A DNA stretch of 64,000 bases from NCBI RefSeq assembly GCF_023744375.2, contig NZ_CP146284.1:2108001-2172000 (forward strand), read 5' to 3'. Below, in pieces: positions 16,653-26,009 of the stretch. Positions within the stretch are counted from its first letter, which is position 1. Each line of letters opens with the position of its first letter. A program made the translations under genes and the position numbers. The notes below the pieces were generated by a model, which worked only from the letters and a program-made list of their open reading frames with translations, was not told where the DNA came from and made no database searches. The stretch comes from Parabacteroides sp. AD58. GTDB lineage: Bacteria; Bacteroidota; Bacteroidia; Bacteroidales; Tannerellaceae.

Positions 16653-16766
16653 TAATATACATATTAATACGAGTTAGTAATCCTGTAGTTCTCATATGCT
16701 ACGAGGAGGTATTAAAAGGTGCGTTTCGACAATGCATCTACTGTAGTATATTATTGCTTAATCCAA
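16646..16766 (+). promoter_or_regulatory. tetQ translational-attenuation leader (long-range hairpin)
   Basis: AATAATATAC (16651-16660) pairs perfectly with GTATATTATT (16746-16755), and flanking GC pairs may extend the stem. The right arm lies 11 bases before the tetQ ATG and would hide its ribosome-binding region. This fits the Hp1/Hp8 hairpin described for CTnDOT, where ribosomes stalled by tetracycline on the leader peptide free the tetQ start. Two 16-codon frames also lie here: ATG 16696 to TAG 16746, and GTG 16719 reading into tetQ. Confidence 0.75.
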
Positions 16767-18692
16767 ATGAATATTATAAATTTAGGAATTCTTGCTCACA
16801 TTGATGCAGGAAAAACTTCCGTAACCGAGAATCTGCTGTTTGCCAGTGGAGCAACGGAAAAGTGCGGCCGTGTGGATAATGGTGACACCATAACGGACTC
16901 TATGGATATAGAAAAACGTAGAGGAATTACTATTCGGGCTTCTACGACATCTATTGTTTGGAATGGTGTGAAATGCAATATCATTGACACTCCGGGACAC
17001 ATGGATTTTATTGCAGAGGTGGAGCGGACATTCAAAATGCTTGATGGAGCAGTCCTCATCTTATCCGCAAAGGAAGGCATACAAGCGCAGACAAAGTTGC
17101 TGTTCAGTACTTTACAAAAGCTGCAAATCCCGACAATTATATTTATCAATAAGATTGACCGTGCCGGTGTGAATTTGGAGCGTTTGTATATGGATATAAA
17201 AACAAATCTGTCGCAAGATGTCCTGTTTATGCAAACTGTTGTCGATGGATCGGTTTATCCGGTTTGCTCCCAAACATATATAAAGGAAGAATACAAAGAA
17301 TTTGTATGCAACCATGACGACGATATATTAGAACGATATTTGGCGGATAGCGAAATTTCACCGGCTGATTATTGGAATACGATAATCGCTCTTGTGGCAA
17401 AAGCCAAAGTCTATCCGGTGCTACATGGATCAGCAATGTTCAATATCGGTATCAATGAGTTGTTGGACGCCATTTCTTCTTTTATACTTCCTCCGGCATC
17501 AGTCTCAAACAGACTTTCAGCTTATCTCTATAAGATAGAGCATGACCCCAAAGGGCATAAAAGAAGTTTTCTTAAAATAATTGACGGAAGTCTGAGACTT
17601 CGAGACGTTGTAAGAATCAACGATTCGGAAAAATTCATCAAGATTAAAAATCTAAAGACTATTTATCAGGGCAGAGAGATAAATGTTGATGAAGTGGGTG
17701 CCAATGATATCGCGATTGTAGAAGATATAGAAGATTTTCGAATCGGAGATTATTTAGGTGCTAAACCTTGTTTGATTCAAGGATTATCTCATCAGCATCC
17801 CGCCCTCAAATCTTCTGTCCGACCAGACAAGCCCGAAGAGAGAAGCAAGGTGATATCCGCTCTGAATACATTGTGGATTGAAGACCCGTCTTTGTCCTTT
17901 TCCATAAACTCATATAGTGATGAATTGGAAATCTCGTTATATGGTTTGACCCAAAAGGAAATCATACAGACATTGCTGGAAGAACGATTTTCCGTAAAGG
18001 TCCATTTTGATGAGATCAAGACTATCTACAAAGAACGACCTATAAAAAAGGTCAATAAGATTATTCAGATCGAAGTACCACCCAACCCTTACTGGGCCAC
18101 AATAGGGCTGACTCTTGAACCCTTACCGTTAGGGGCAGGGTTGCAAATCGAAAGTGACATCTCCTATGGTTATCTGAACCATTCTTTTCAAAATGCCGTT
18201 TTTGAAGGGATTCGTATGTCTTGCCAATCTGGTTTACATGGATGGGAAGTGACAGATCTGAAAGTAACTTTTACTCAAGCCGAGTATTATAGCCCGGTAA
18301 GTACACCTGCTGATTTCAGACAGCTGACCCCTTATGTCTTCAGGCTGGCTTTGCAACAGTCAGGTGTGGACATTCTCGAACCGATGCTCTGTTTTGAGTT
18401 GCAGATACCCCAAGTAGCGAGTTCCAAAGCTATTACAGATTTGCAAAAACTGATGTCTGAGATTGAAGACATCAGTTGTAATAATGAGTGGTGTCATATT
18501 AAAGGGAAAGTTCCATTAAATACAAGTAAAGACTATGCCTCAGAAGTAAGTTCGTACACTAAGGGCTTAGGCATTTTTATGGTTAAGCCATGTGGGTATC
18601 AAATAACAAAAGACGGTTATTCTGATAATATCCGCATGAACGAAAAAGATAAACTTTTATTCATGTTCCAAAAATCAATGTCATTAAAATAA
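16767..18692 (+). CDS. tetQ: TetQ, ribosomal protection protein (tetracycline resistance)
   Basis: A 641-residue translational GTPase related to EF-G. The G-domain has AHIDAGKT (residues 10-17), the switch region 'RRGITIRAS', DTPGH (about 73-77) and NKID (about 128-131). EF-G-like domains II-V follow, ending '[12 protein letters not shown]'. It binds ribosomes and dislodges tetracycline. The start is the ATG at 16767. An in-frame GTG 16 codons earlier (16719) gives the 657-residue version sometimes annotated, but it would fall within the attenuation leader. The stop codon shares its last A with the ATG of rteA, so the genes are translationally coupled. Confidence 0.97.
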   Translation: MNIINLGILAHIDAGKTSVTENLLFASGATEKCGRVDNGDTITDSMDIEKRRGITIRASTTSIVWNGVKCNIIDTPGHMDFIAEVERTFKMLDGAVLILSAKEGIQAQTKLLFSTLQKLQIPTIIFINKIDRAGVNLERLYMDIKTNLSQDVLFMQTVVDGSVYPVCSQTYIKEEYKEFVCNHDDDILERYLADSEISPADYWNTIIALVAKAKVYPVLHGSAMFNIGINELLDAISSFILPPASVSNRLSAYLYKIEHDPKGHKRSFLKIIDGSLRLRDVVRINDSEKFIKIKNLKTIYQGREINVDEVGANDIAIVEDIEDFRIGDYLGAKPCLIQGLSHQHPALKSSVRPDKPEERSKVISALNTLWIEDPSLSFSINSYSDELEISLYGLTQKEIIQTLLEERFSVKVHFDEIKTIYKERPIKKVNKIIQIEVPPNPYWATIGLTLEPLPLGAGLQIESDISYGYLNHSFQNAVFEGIRMSCQSGLHGWEVTDLKVTFTQAEYYSPVSTPADFRQLTPYVFRLALQQSGVDILEPMLCFELQIPQVASSKAITDLQKLMSEIEDISCNNEWCHIKGKVPLNTSKDYASEVSSYTKGLGIFMVKPCGYQITKDGYSDNIRMNEKDKLLFMFQKSMSLK

Positions 18693-21011
18693 TGGAGCGG
18701 TCAGGAAATTTCTATAAGGCAATACGGTTGGGATATATACTTATCTCCATTCTTATCGGATGTATGGCATATAATAGCCTCTATGAATGGCAGGAGATAG
18801 AAGCATTAGAACTTGGCAATAAAAAAATAGACGAGCTCCGAAAAGAAATAAACAATATCAATATTCAAATGATAAAATTTTTCTCTATTGGGTGAAACAA
18901 TACTGGAATGGAACGATAAAGATATCGAGCATTACCATGCACGGCGTATGGCAATGGACAGTATGCTCTGCCGTTTCAAGGCCACCTATCCAGCAGAGCG
19001 CATCGATAGTGTGCGCAGTCTTTTAGAGGATAAGGAACGACAGATGTTCCAGATAGTCCGGTTAATGGATGAACAACAATCTATTAACAAGAAGATAGCC
19101 AATCAAATTCCGGTTATTGTACAGAAAAGTGTGCAGGAACAGTCCAAAAAGCCAAAACGAAAAGGTTTCTTAGGCATATTCGGCAAAAAAAAGGAAGTAA
19201 CTCCAGCAGTATCAACCACTATCCTTCATTCGGTCAATAGAAACGTAATCAGCGAACAGAAAGTGCAGGATCGCCAATTGTCGGAACAAGCCGACAGCCT
19301 TGCAGCTCGTAATGCAGAACTTAACAGACAACTGCAAGAATTGATTTGCCAAATAGAAGAAAAGGTACAAACCGAACTGCAAAGCCGGGAAAACGAAATA
19401 GTTGCCATGCGTGAAAAGTCATTTATGCAAGTAGGCGGTTTAATGGGATTCGTTCTTCTATTGTTGTTAATTTCCTACATCATCATACATCGTGATGCAA
19501 AAAGCATTAAACAATACAAGCACAAGACAACTGATTTGATAAGGCAACTGGAACAATCCGTACAACGGAACGAGGCACTGATAACGTCAAGGAAGAAGGC
19601 GGTACATACTATCACCCATGAACTGCGCACACCGCTGACAGCAATAACAGGCTATGCCGGACTGATACGGAAAGAACAGTGTGAGGATAAGTCCGGGCAG
19701 TATATCCAAAACATACTGCAATCCTCCGACCGTATGCGGGATATGCTTAACACTTTGCTTGACTTCTTCCGCCTGGACAACGGCAAGGAACAGCCCCGTC
19801 TGTCACCCTGCCGGATTTCAGCAATCACGCACACACTTGAAACGGAGTTCATGCCTGTTGCCGTGAACAAAGGGCTGTCCTTGTCCGTGAAGACTGGACA
19901 CGATGCCATTGTATTGACCGACAAAGAGCGAATAATACAAATCGGGAATAACCTGCTGTCAAACGCTGTCAAGTTCACAGAAGAAGGCGGTGTTTCTTTG
20001 ATTACTGAATATGATAATGGAGTTCTGACACTGGTCGTTGAAGATACAGGTACAGGCATGACAGAAGAGGAACAGAAACAAGCGTTCGGTGCGTTTGAAC
20101 GTCTATCAAATGCCGCCGCAAAGGAGGGTTTCGGGCTTGGGCTTGCCATAATGCGTAATATTGTGTCGATGCTTGGCGGAACAATCCGTTTAGACAGCAA
20201 GAAAGGGAAAGGCAGTCGTTTCACAGTTGAAATTTCTATGCAGGAAGCTGAAGAACAGCTTGGATATACAAGCAATACACCTGTTTATCATAACAATAAA
20301 TTCCATGATGTTGTCGCCATTGACAATGATGAGGTATTACTTCTGATGCTGAAAGAGATGTATTCCCAAGAAGGAATACACTGCGACACTTGCACCGATG
20401 CTGCGGCACTGATGGAAATGATACGCCAGAAAGAATACAGCCTGTTGCTGACAGACTTGAATATGCCCGATATAAACGGTTTCGAATTGCTGGAACTGTT
20501 GCGTTCGTCCAACGTGGGCAATTCACCAACAATCCCGGTGGTTGTGGCAACCGCTTCGGGCAGTTGTAACAAAGGGGAACTATTGGCAAAAGGCTTTGCC
20601 GGATGCCTGTTCAAACCGTTCTCCATATCGGAACTGATGGAGGTTTCCGACAGGTGTGCCATAAAAGCGACACCGGACGGGAAACCGGACTTTTCCGCCT
20701 TATTGTCCTATGGCAATGAAGCCGTCATGCTGGAAAAGTTGATAACTGAAACAGAAAAGGAAATGCAGGCGGTACGGGATGCAGCAAAAGAAAAAGACCT
20801 GCAAAAGCTGGATTCCCTGATCCACCACCTGCGCAGTTCGTGGGAGGTGCTCCGTGCCGACCAACCGCTGAATGTACTTTACGGATTGCTTCGTGGCGAT
20901 GCTCTCCCGGATGGTGAAGCGTTAAGCCATGCCGTGACTGCCGTGCTGGATAAGGGAGTGGAAATAATACGGTTGGCAGAAGAGGAAAGGAGAAAATACG
21001 AAGATGAATAA
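18692..21011 (+). pseudogene. rteA: RteA hybrid sensor histidine kinase, frameshifted
   Basis: The first 67 codons (18692-18895, with a membrane segment LGYILISILIGCMAYNS) stop early. The remaining 707 codons are open in another frame from 18888 (TTG). The run TTTTT at 18878-18882 is the cause: with four Ts the frames join as FSLLGETILEW and give 772 residues. The downstream part keeps a membrane helix, the kinase H-box (His244 in THELRTPLTAITGY), ATP-lid motifs (NNLLSNAVKF, DTGTGM), a receiver domain (Asp523 in TDLNMPD) and an HPt-like end (HHLRSS, about 646). RteA senses an unknown signal and feeds RteB. The shift may be real, a slippage site or an assembly error. Confidence 0.85.
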
Positions 21012-22326
21012 GACAAAAATAATTGTGGTGGAAGACAACATCGTGTATTGCGAATATGTCTGCAATATGCTGTCACGGGAGGGCTACCGCAATATGAAGG
21101 CTTACCACCTCTCAACCGCGAAGAAACATCTGCAACAGGCAACAGATAATGATATCGTGGTTGCCGACCTGCGTCTGCCTGACGGCAGTGGCATAGACCT
21201 TTTGTGCTGGATGCGAAAGGAGGGAAAGATGCAGCCCTTCATCATTATGACCGACTACGCCGAAGTTAATACCGCCGTGGAAAGCATGAAACTCGGCTCG
21301 ATAGACTATATTCCCAAACAGCTTGTGGAGGATAAACTTGTCCCCCTGATCCGTTCCATACTGAAAGAACGTCAGGCAGGACAACGCCGTATGCCTATAT
21401 TCGCCCGTGAAGGTTCCGCCTTTCAGAAAATCATGCACCGCATAAGGCTGGTAGCCGCCACCGATATGAGCGTGATGATATTTGGTGAGAACGGCACGGG
21501 CAAGGAGCATATTGCCCACCTGTTGCATGACAAGAGCAAACGTGCAGGCAAGCCATTTGTGGCGGTGGACTGCGGTTCACTCTCCAAAGAGCTTGCACCG
21601 TCGGCTTTCTTCGGACACGTCAAAGGTGCATTTACAGGTGCGGACAATGCCAAGAAAGGATATTTCCATGAGGCGGAAGGCGGCACGTTGTTTCTGGACG
21701 AGGTAGGAAACCTCGCGTTGGAAACCCAACAGATGTTGCTCCGTGCCATACAGGAGAGGCGGTATCGCCCGGTCGGAGACAAGGCAGACCGGAATTTCAA
21801 TGTCCGCATCATCGCTGCTACCAATGAAGATTTGGAGGTATCGGTGAATGAAAAGCGTTTTCGGCAGGATCTTCTGTACCGCCTGCACGACTTCGGGATA
21901 ACCGTTCCTCCGTTGCGTGACTGTCAAGAAGACATTATGCCGCTGGCAGAGTTCTTCCGTGATATGGCAAACAGAGAGCTGGAGTGTAGCGTGAGCGGGT
22001 TCAGTTCCGAAGCACGTAAAGCGTTGCTGACACACGCATGGCCGGGCAACGTGCGGGAACTTCGGCAGAAAGTTATGGGTGCTGTATTGCAGGCGCAGGA
22101 AGGTGTTGTCATGAAAGAGCATCTGGAACTTGCCGTGACGAAACCAACCTCACCTGTCAGTTTCGCCCTGCGAAACGACGCGGAAGACAAGGAGCGGATT
22201 TTGCGTGCGTTGAAACAGGCGAACGGAAACCGAAAGGTTGCCGCCGAACTGCTCGGAATAGGACGTACTACGCTGTACAGCAAGCTGGAAGAGTATGGGT
22301 TGAAATACAAATTCAGGCAATCATAG
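21004..22326 (+). CDS. rteB: RteB, sigma54-type response regulator
   Basis: A 440-residue NtrC-family regulator. The receiver domain has the phospho-acceptor Asp55 in VVADLRLPDGSG. The AAA+ domain has Walker A GENGTGKE, the sigma54-contacting loop GAFTGAD, and 'GGTLFLDEVGNL'. The C-terminal Fis-type HTH is NRKVAAELLGIGRTTLYSKL. Its start overlaps the end of rteA by 8 bases. In CTnDOT, RteB activates transcription of rteC. The GAFTGA loop implies action through sigma54, and a pair of inverted repeats upstream of rteC are candidate binding sites. Confidence 0.95.
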   Translation: MNKTKIIVVEDNIVYCEYVCNMLSREGYRNMKAYHLSTAKKHLQQATDNDIVVADLRLPDGSGIDLLCWMRKEGKMQPFIIMTDYAEVNTAVESMKLGSIDYIPKQLVEDKLVPLIRSILKERQAGQRRMPIFAREGSAFQKIMHRIRLVAATDMSVMIFGENGTGKEHIAHLLHDKSKRAGKPFVAVDCGSLSKELAPSAFFGHVKGAFTGADNAKKGYFHEAEGGTLFLDEVGNLALETQQMLLRAIQERRYRPVGDKADRNFNVRIIAATNEDLEVSVNEKRFRQDLLYRLHDFGITVPPLRDCQEDIMPLAEFFRDMANRELECSVSGFSSEARKALLTHAWPGNVRELRQKVMGAVLQAQEGVVMKEHLELAVTKPTSPVSFALRNDAEDKERILRALKQANGNRKVAAELLGIGRTTLYSKLEEYGLKYKFRQS

Positions 22327-22429
22327 CCGGTAATTCACTGAATTTAGCTATCTTTGCATGAACATTTGAAGGTAAACGGCGATTGGGGAGCCTTTCGCCG
22401 CCGATATATAACATAAGACCGCAAGGTGT

Positions 22430-22550
22430 TTCTAATGGAAATCTGGAAAATTGACATTAACAGGAACTATTGCGTGATTGCTTATGCTATGCCTACGCAT
22501 AGCGTGCATTCACCTATTCCTGTTAGGGCATTCCAGAGCCTCCATTAGAA
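22430..22550. repeat. long nested hairpin between rteB and the DHFR-like gene
   Basis: Four successive paired arms fold the segment on itself: TTCTAATGGA / TCCATTAGAA (22430-22439, 22541-22550), TCTGGAA / TTCCAGA (22442-22448, 22531-22537), TAACAGGAA / TTCCTGTTA (22458-22466, 22517-22525) and an apical GCTATGC-CTAC-GCATAGC (22486-22503). It fills most of the gap between the two genes. It could be a structured RNA, a processing site or a recombination site. No standard U-run terminator follows. Confidence 0.7.
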
Positions 22551-22605
22551 GTAGTGTGGATTGCACGCTACTTTTTTGCTCCTTGCCCAACGAAAGAAAA
22601 AGGCT

Positions 22606-23028
22606 ATGGGTAAAGTTCAGATTCTTGCCGTCCTCACGATGGACGGGTGTCATTCTTCAGAATTATATGGCAAAGCGTATGAGGATTTACGCCTTGACCG
22701 CTGCGATATTGACAAAATAAGGGAAAACGCGCTTTACCATGTCACGCCGGACTACTCCATCTCCATGCTGGACGAATGGCGGAAAGACAATACCAACATC
22801 TGCTATCTCGCAGAAGCCACTCCCGATAATTCGGACTATATCAACGGGCTGTTGCGTATGCGGGTGGTGGATGAGATTATTCTATATACCGTGCCTTTCA
22901 TATCGGGAACGGGACGGCATTTCTTCAAGTCGGCACTACCTGAAGCACGCTGGACACTCTCCTCACAAAAGAGTTATTCCAATGGAGTGTACCGGAGCAT
23001 CTACACACGCATGGAAACCATGAAATAG
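22606..23028 (+). CDS. shortened dihydrofolate reductase / RibD C-terminal-like protein
   Basis: A 140-residue protein. It begins at ATG 22606 with KVQILAVLTMDGCHSS, the first strand and 'slDG' turn of the DHFR/RibD-C fold. It ends with 'RMRVVDEIILYTVPFISGTGRHFF', matching the family's 'glVDEl.l...P.ilG.G..LF'. Normal members have 170-220 residues; the central part, including the NADPH-binding loop, is reduced here. It may be a degenerate or non-catalytic member. It lies between rteB and rteC with its own spacing, so it is probably an old passenger. The frame is open to 22561, but that extension looks like leader sequence. Confidence 0.65.
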   Translation: MGKVQILAVLTMDGCHSSELYGKAYEDLRLDRCDIDKIRENALYHVTPDYSISMLDEWRKDNTNICYLAEATPDNSDYINGLLRMRVVDEIILYTVPFISGTGRHFFKSALPEARWTLSSQKSYSNGVYRSIYTRMETMK

Positions 23029-23034
23029 CCGGAA

Positions 23035-23094
23035 TGTTCCATAGGAGAACACTTTTATAATCCGTTTAATAAAGCAATGTTCTGAAAAAGAACA
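23035..23094 (+). promoter_or_regulatory. paired TGTTC-N7-GAACA sites upstream of rteC (candidate RteB enhancer)
   Basis: Two copies of the same dyad, at 23035-23051 and 23078-23094, start 43 bases apart, about four helical turns. They lie 100-160 bases before the probable rteC transcription start. This is the usual arrangement for NtrC-type activator sites. A weak sigma54-like element follows at 23175-23190 (TGCCGGATTTTTTGCT; -12 good, -24 poor). RteB is the obvious ligand by family and by its known control of rteC. The assignment is inferred. Confidence 0.6.
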
Positions 23095-23267
23095 TTTTAA
23101 GACTGCCATAATTCATGCCGGATAAAAAACATCAATTATTATTGCGCTGAAATCCAGTACGTTGTAAAGACCGTGCCGGATTTTTTGCTTTTTGGTCGCG
23201 ATTTTTGCCAATATTATTCATGTGCGCATACCGAAAACAGAGTGTAAAATTTCAAAATTGACAGGAC

Positions 23268-23885
23268 ATGAATTATTTTTTATTGGCGGAAACCGATTTC
23301 TTCCGCCAGATAAACGAAGCCGGGGACTGCAATATGGAAAAAGCATACACGGCTTTCGCCACCCAAGTGATCGAACTGTGTATCGGCAGCCCGGACACGA
23401 ACCGGACCATCATCGCGTTGGCTTACATCGAAATCGAATTACAGCATCATCCCGTGCGTAACCTTCCCGAAGAAAAGAAGGAAATAGCCAACTATGTCAG
23501 CAAGGCTCTCTCTTTCGTAAGGAAGATGCAGAAGTTTCTTGCCGCTCCCCAAGTGCCGCCACGAATCCCCATCCAAACATCCACCGACAACACAAACGAA
23601 AATACCGCCTCACCCTTGCAATGGACGGGCAACGCCATCGATCTCGTGGAACTGATCTACGGCATCAACGAGATGGGCTGTATCAACAACGGCAATATGC
23701 CGCTCAAACAGCTCGCCCCACTCCTGTACAAGATATTCGGTGTGGAATCAAAGGACTGTTACCGTTTCTACATCGACATCAAACGCCGGAAGAACGAGAG
23801 CCGCACCTATTTCCTTGACAAAATGCAGGAAAAACTGAACGAGAAGATGCTCCGTGATGAAGAGATGGAGCGCATGAGAAGATAA
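23268..23885 (+). CDS. rteC: RteC, activator of the excision operon
   Basis: A 205-residue RteC-family protein. It is helical throughout, with an N-terminal 'MNYFLLAETDFFRQINEAGD', a Pro/Thr-rich linker near 95-115, and a C-terminal domain ('WTGNAIDLVELIYGINEMGC', 'FYIDIKRRKNESRTYFLDKM') of winged-helix character. In CTnDOT, RteC is made after RteB activation and binds upstream of the xis2c promoter to turn on excision. Here its target may be the TACGTG/CACGTA repeat at 1307-1321. It ends at a bidirectional terminator facing mobC. Confidence 0.93.
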   Translation: MNYFLLAETDFFRQINEAGDCNMEKAYTAFATQVIELCIGSPDTNRTIIALAYIEIELQHHPVRNLPEEKKEIANYVSKALSFVRKMQKFLAAPQVPPRIPIQTSTDNTNENTASPLQWTGNAIDLVELIYGINEMGCINNGNMPLKQLAPLLYKIFGVESKDCYRFYIDIKRRKNESRTYFLDKMQEKLNEKMLRDEEMERMRR

Positions 23886-23910
23886 ACAAAGAATACCTGA
23901 AGAAAATAAT

Positions 23911-23950
23911 GGGCGGAACAAGTTTGACACTTTGCTCCGCCCGTTTTCAT
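23911..23950. terminator. bidirectional terminator between rteC and mobC
   Basis: GGGCGGA (23911-23917) and TCCGCCC (23936-23942) form a stem followed by GTTTTCATT on the plus strand; the minus strand reads ATTATTTTC after it. It separates two convergent operons. Confidence 0.75.
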
Positions 23951-23968
23951 TGTACCCCGTCAGCTCTG

Positions 23969-25978
23969 TTATTTCTGCTGTAACAGATGTTTCAGATTTT
24001 CGTCGTTGGCAATCCGTTCCAGTTCCTCCTGAACAATCTGCTTGACTTCCTCCTTGATTCGCCTGTAATTCTCCTGCACCGTTTCCTTCATGCGGTCGTT
24101 ACCTTTTTCGTCCGTGAAGTCGGTAATGACGGGTATCTTCTTGTAGGCTTTTTCCTCGCGCTTCACCTTCTCGGCATCCACGACAATCTCACAGTGAAAA
24201 ATCTTCTGTTCGATACGCTCGTTGAAGTTATCGGACACAGAACCGACAAACATTCCCTGCGTCAAGCCGGAAATCTTGCTGGGCGGGATAAGCGCGTCCA
24301 TCTGCGTATTGATGGAGGTGGAAACATCCTGTCGGTTGATGGATATGGACTGCCGTTTCTGCAAGACCTTTCCAAAACGTTCGGATAGCGTCTTGGCGGT
24401 TTCACCCACCACCTGCCCGGAGAAGATATTGCCGACGGTATTCATTACGACTTTGGCTTCCTTATCGCCATAGTCGCGTACCAACTGGCTGAAATCCTGA
24501 AAGCCCAGACACACGGCAACCTTGTTGCTTCGTGCGGTGGCGATAAGGTTGTCCAGCCCCTTGAAATATATCGTCGGTAGTTCATCTATAATAACCGACG
24601 ACTTCAGCATCCCCTTCTTGTTTATGAGCTTTACGATACGGGAGTTATACAGACCGAGTGCCGCACCGTAAATATTCTGACGGTCGGGATTGTTACCCAC
24701 GCACAGGATTTTCGGCTCTTCGGGATTGTTTATGTCCAGCGTAAACTCGCTGTCCGACATTACCCAATAGAGTTGCGGGGAAATCATTCGCGAGAGCGGA
24801 ATTTTTGCACTTGCTATCTGCCCTTGAAGCTGCTCAGCCGCCCCACCGAGCCAAGCATCCATGAATGGTGATAGGTAGTTTTCAAGTTCGGGATATGAGG
24901 AAAGAATCGGGAAAATATCCTCGTAACGACGGTTCAAAAACTCAATGGCATGGGGAAACGTGCAATACTTACCACCCTTATAGATTTTGAGATACCATAT
25001 AATGCTGGCAAACAGAATAATAGGTGATTCCACAAAGAAGTCGCCCTGCTTCTGCACCCACGTTTTATTGAGATTGAGCATAATCGTGTACGCACTCTCG
25101 TAAGCATCTGTAATATCCTCCATGAAGTCCGGGTGGATAGGATTACAACGGTGTGAGCGTCGCGGGTCGTCAAAGTTTATCACATAGAACTTCGGCTTCA
25201 CCTTGTAGCCCTCCGGGTGGTTCAGCAGATGGTTGTAGGCAATAGTTGAAAGGTCGGGATATTTGAAGTCATAAATGTATTGACTAAATCCCTTTTCAAT
25301 CTGCTGCTTGATGAAATTATTTACCACCGCATAGGATTTACCACTGCCCGGCGTACCCAACACGATGGAAGCCCTAAATGGATTCACGACATTGATCCAG
25401 CCGTTGTTCCAACGCTTTTTGTAGTAAAATCGTGTCGGAAGATTGACCGAATACTCACTTTCAATAAGCCGTGTTTCCTGCATGAAACTCTCGTTTTCGT
25501 TATTGAACACATCGTCCATGAGGTTGTGCTTCAACAGACGGCTCATCCACAGACCGCCCATCAACAGGCAGACATAACCTGCGCCAACGGTCAGGATATA
25601 CAGTCCCGTCACCGCCTCTATCGGTAGCGGCAAAGCCAGTATCCACCAGTTGAGGAAGAACAGCACAAAGCCGACGGCAAGAGCCGTCCAGATTCGTCCC
25701 CAAGTGATTTTCTCACCTTTCACGCCCTTTGTCCCCAGACAGGACAGGGCAAGCAGTAGGACGGCAAACAGTTTCGTGTACAGGATGGAACGGAACAGCC
25801 CCGCCGTGCGGTTGAAGTTCATCAGGATTCTGTCCACCACACCGATGTCCACACCCCAAAGCCGGATTGCTTCGTAGCAGAACCAGTACACATTCATGAC
25901 CACTAAAATAATACTCACGGCACGCAGAAAATCCATGATTTTCGCCAATGCCCTCAAATCGTCTTCTTGTTGTGACAT
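23969..25978 (-). CDS. mobC: MobC, VirD4/TraG-type coupling protein
   Basis: A 669-residue type IV coupling ATPase. The N-terminal 170 residues hold four or five membrane helices. The nucleotide-binding domain has Walker A LGTPGSGKSYAV and the Walker B-like 'SVIIDELPTIYFKGLD', followed by 'ATARSNKVAVCLGFQDFSQL', typical of VirD4. The C-terminus is a charged helix. It docks the relaxase-DNA complex to the mating channel. The start is the ATG at 25978 (MSQQEDDLRALAK); the frame is open to 26110, but that extension is Arg-rich and overlaps mobB. It is the last gene of the mobABC operon on the minus strand. Confidence 0.93.
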   Translation of the reverse strand: MSQQEDDLRALAKIMDFLRAVSIILVVMNVYWFCYEAIRLWGVDIGVVDRILMNFNRTAGLFRSILYTKLFAVLLLALSCLGTKGVKGEKITWGRIWTALAVGFVLFFLNWWILALPLPIEAVTGLYILTVGAGYVCLLMGGLWMSRLLKHNLMDDVFNNENESFMQETRLIESEYSVNLPTRFYYKKRWNNGWINVVNPFRASIVLGTPGSGKSYAVVNNFIKQQIEKGFSQYIYDFKYPDLSTIAYNHLLNHPEGYKVKPKFYVINFDDPRRSHRCNPIHPDFMEDITDAYESAYTIMLNLNKTWVQKQGDFFVESPIILFASIIWYLKIYKGGKYCTFPHAIEFLNRRYEDIFPILSSYPELENYLSPFMDAWLGGAAEQLQGQIASAKIPLSRMISPQLYWVMSDSEFTLDINNPEEPKILCVGNNPDRQNIYGAALGLYNSRIVKLINKKGMLKSSVIIDELPTIYFKGLDNLIATARSNKVAVCLGFQDFSQLVRDYGDKEAKVVMNTVGNIFSGQVVGETAKTLSERFGKVLQKRQSISINRQDVSTSINTQMDALIPPSKISGLTQGMFVGSVSDNFNERIEQKIFHCEIVVDAEKVKREEKAYKKIPVITDFTDEKGNDRMKETVQENYRRIKEEVKQIVQEELERIANDENLKHLLQQK

Positions 25979-26009
25979 ACATTGATTTTTTGATTGTTGA
26001 TATTTTCGA

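Noticed and set aside
16696..16746. 16-codon frame in the tetQ leader as the controlling leader peptide
   Set aside because: It is present, but studies on CTnDOT assign control to a 3-residue peptide. The MRQ frame at 16641 fits that better.
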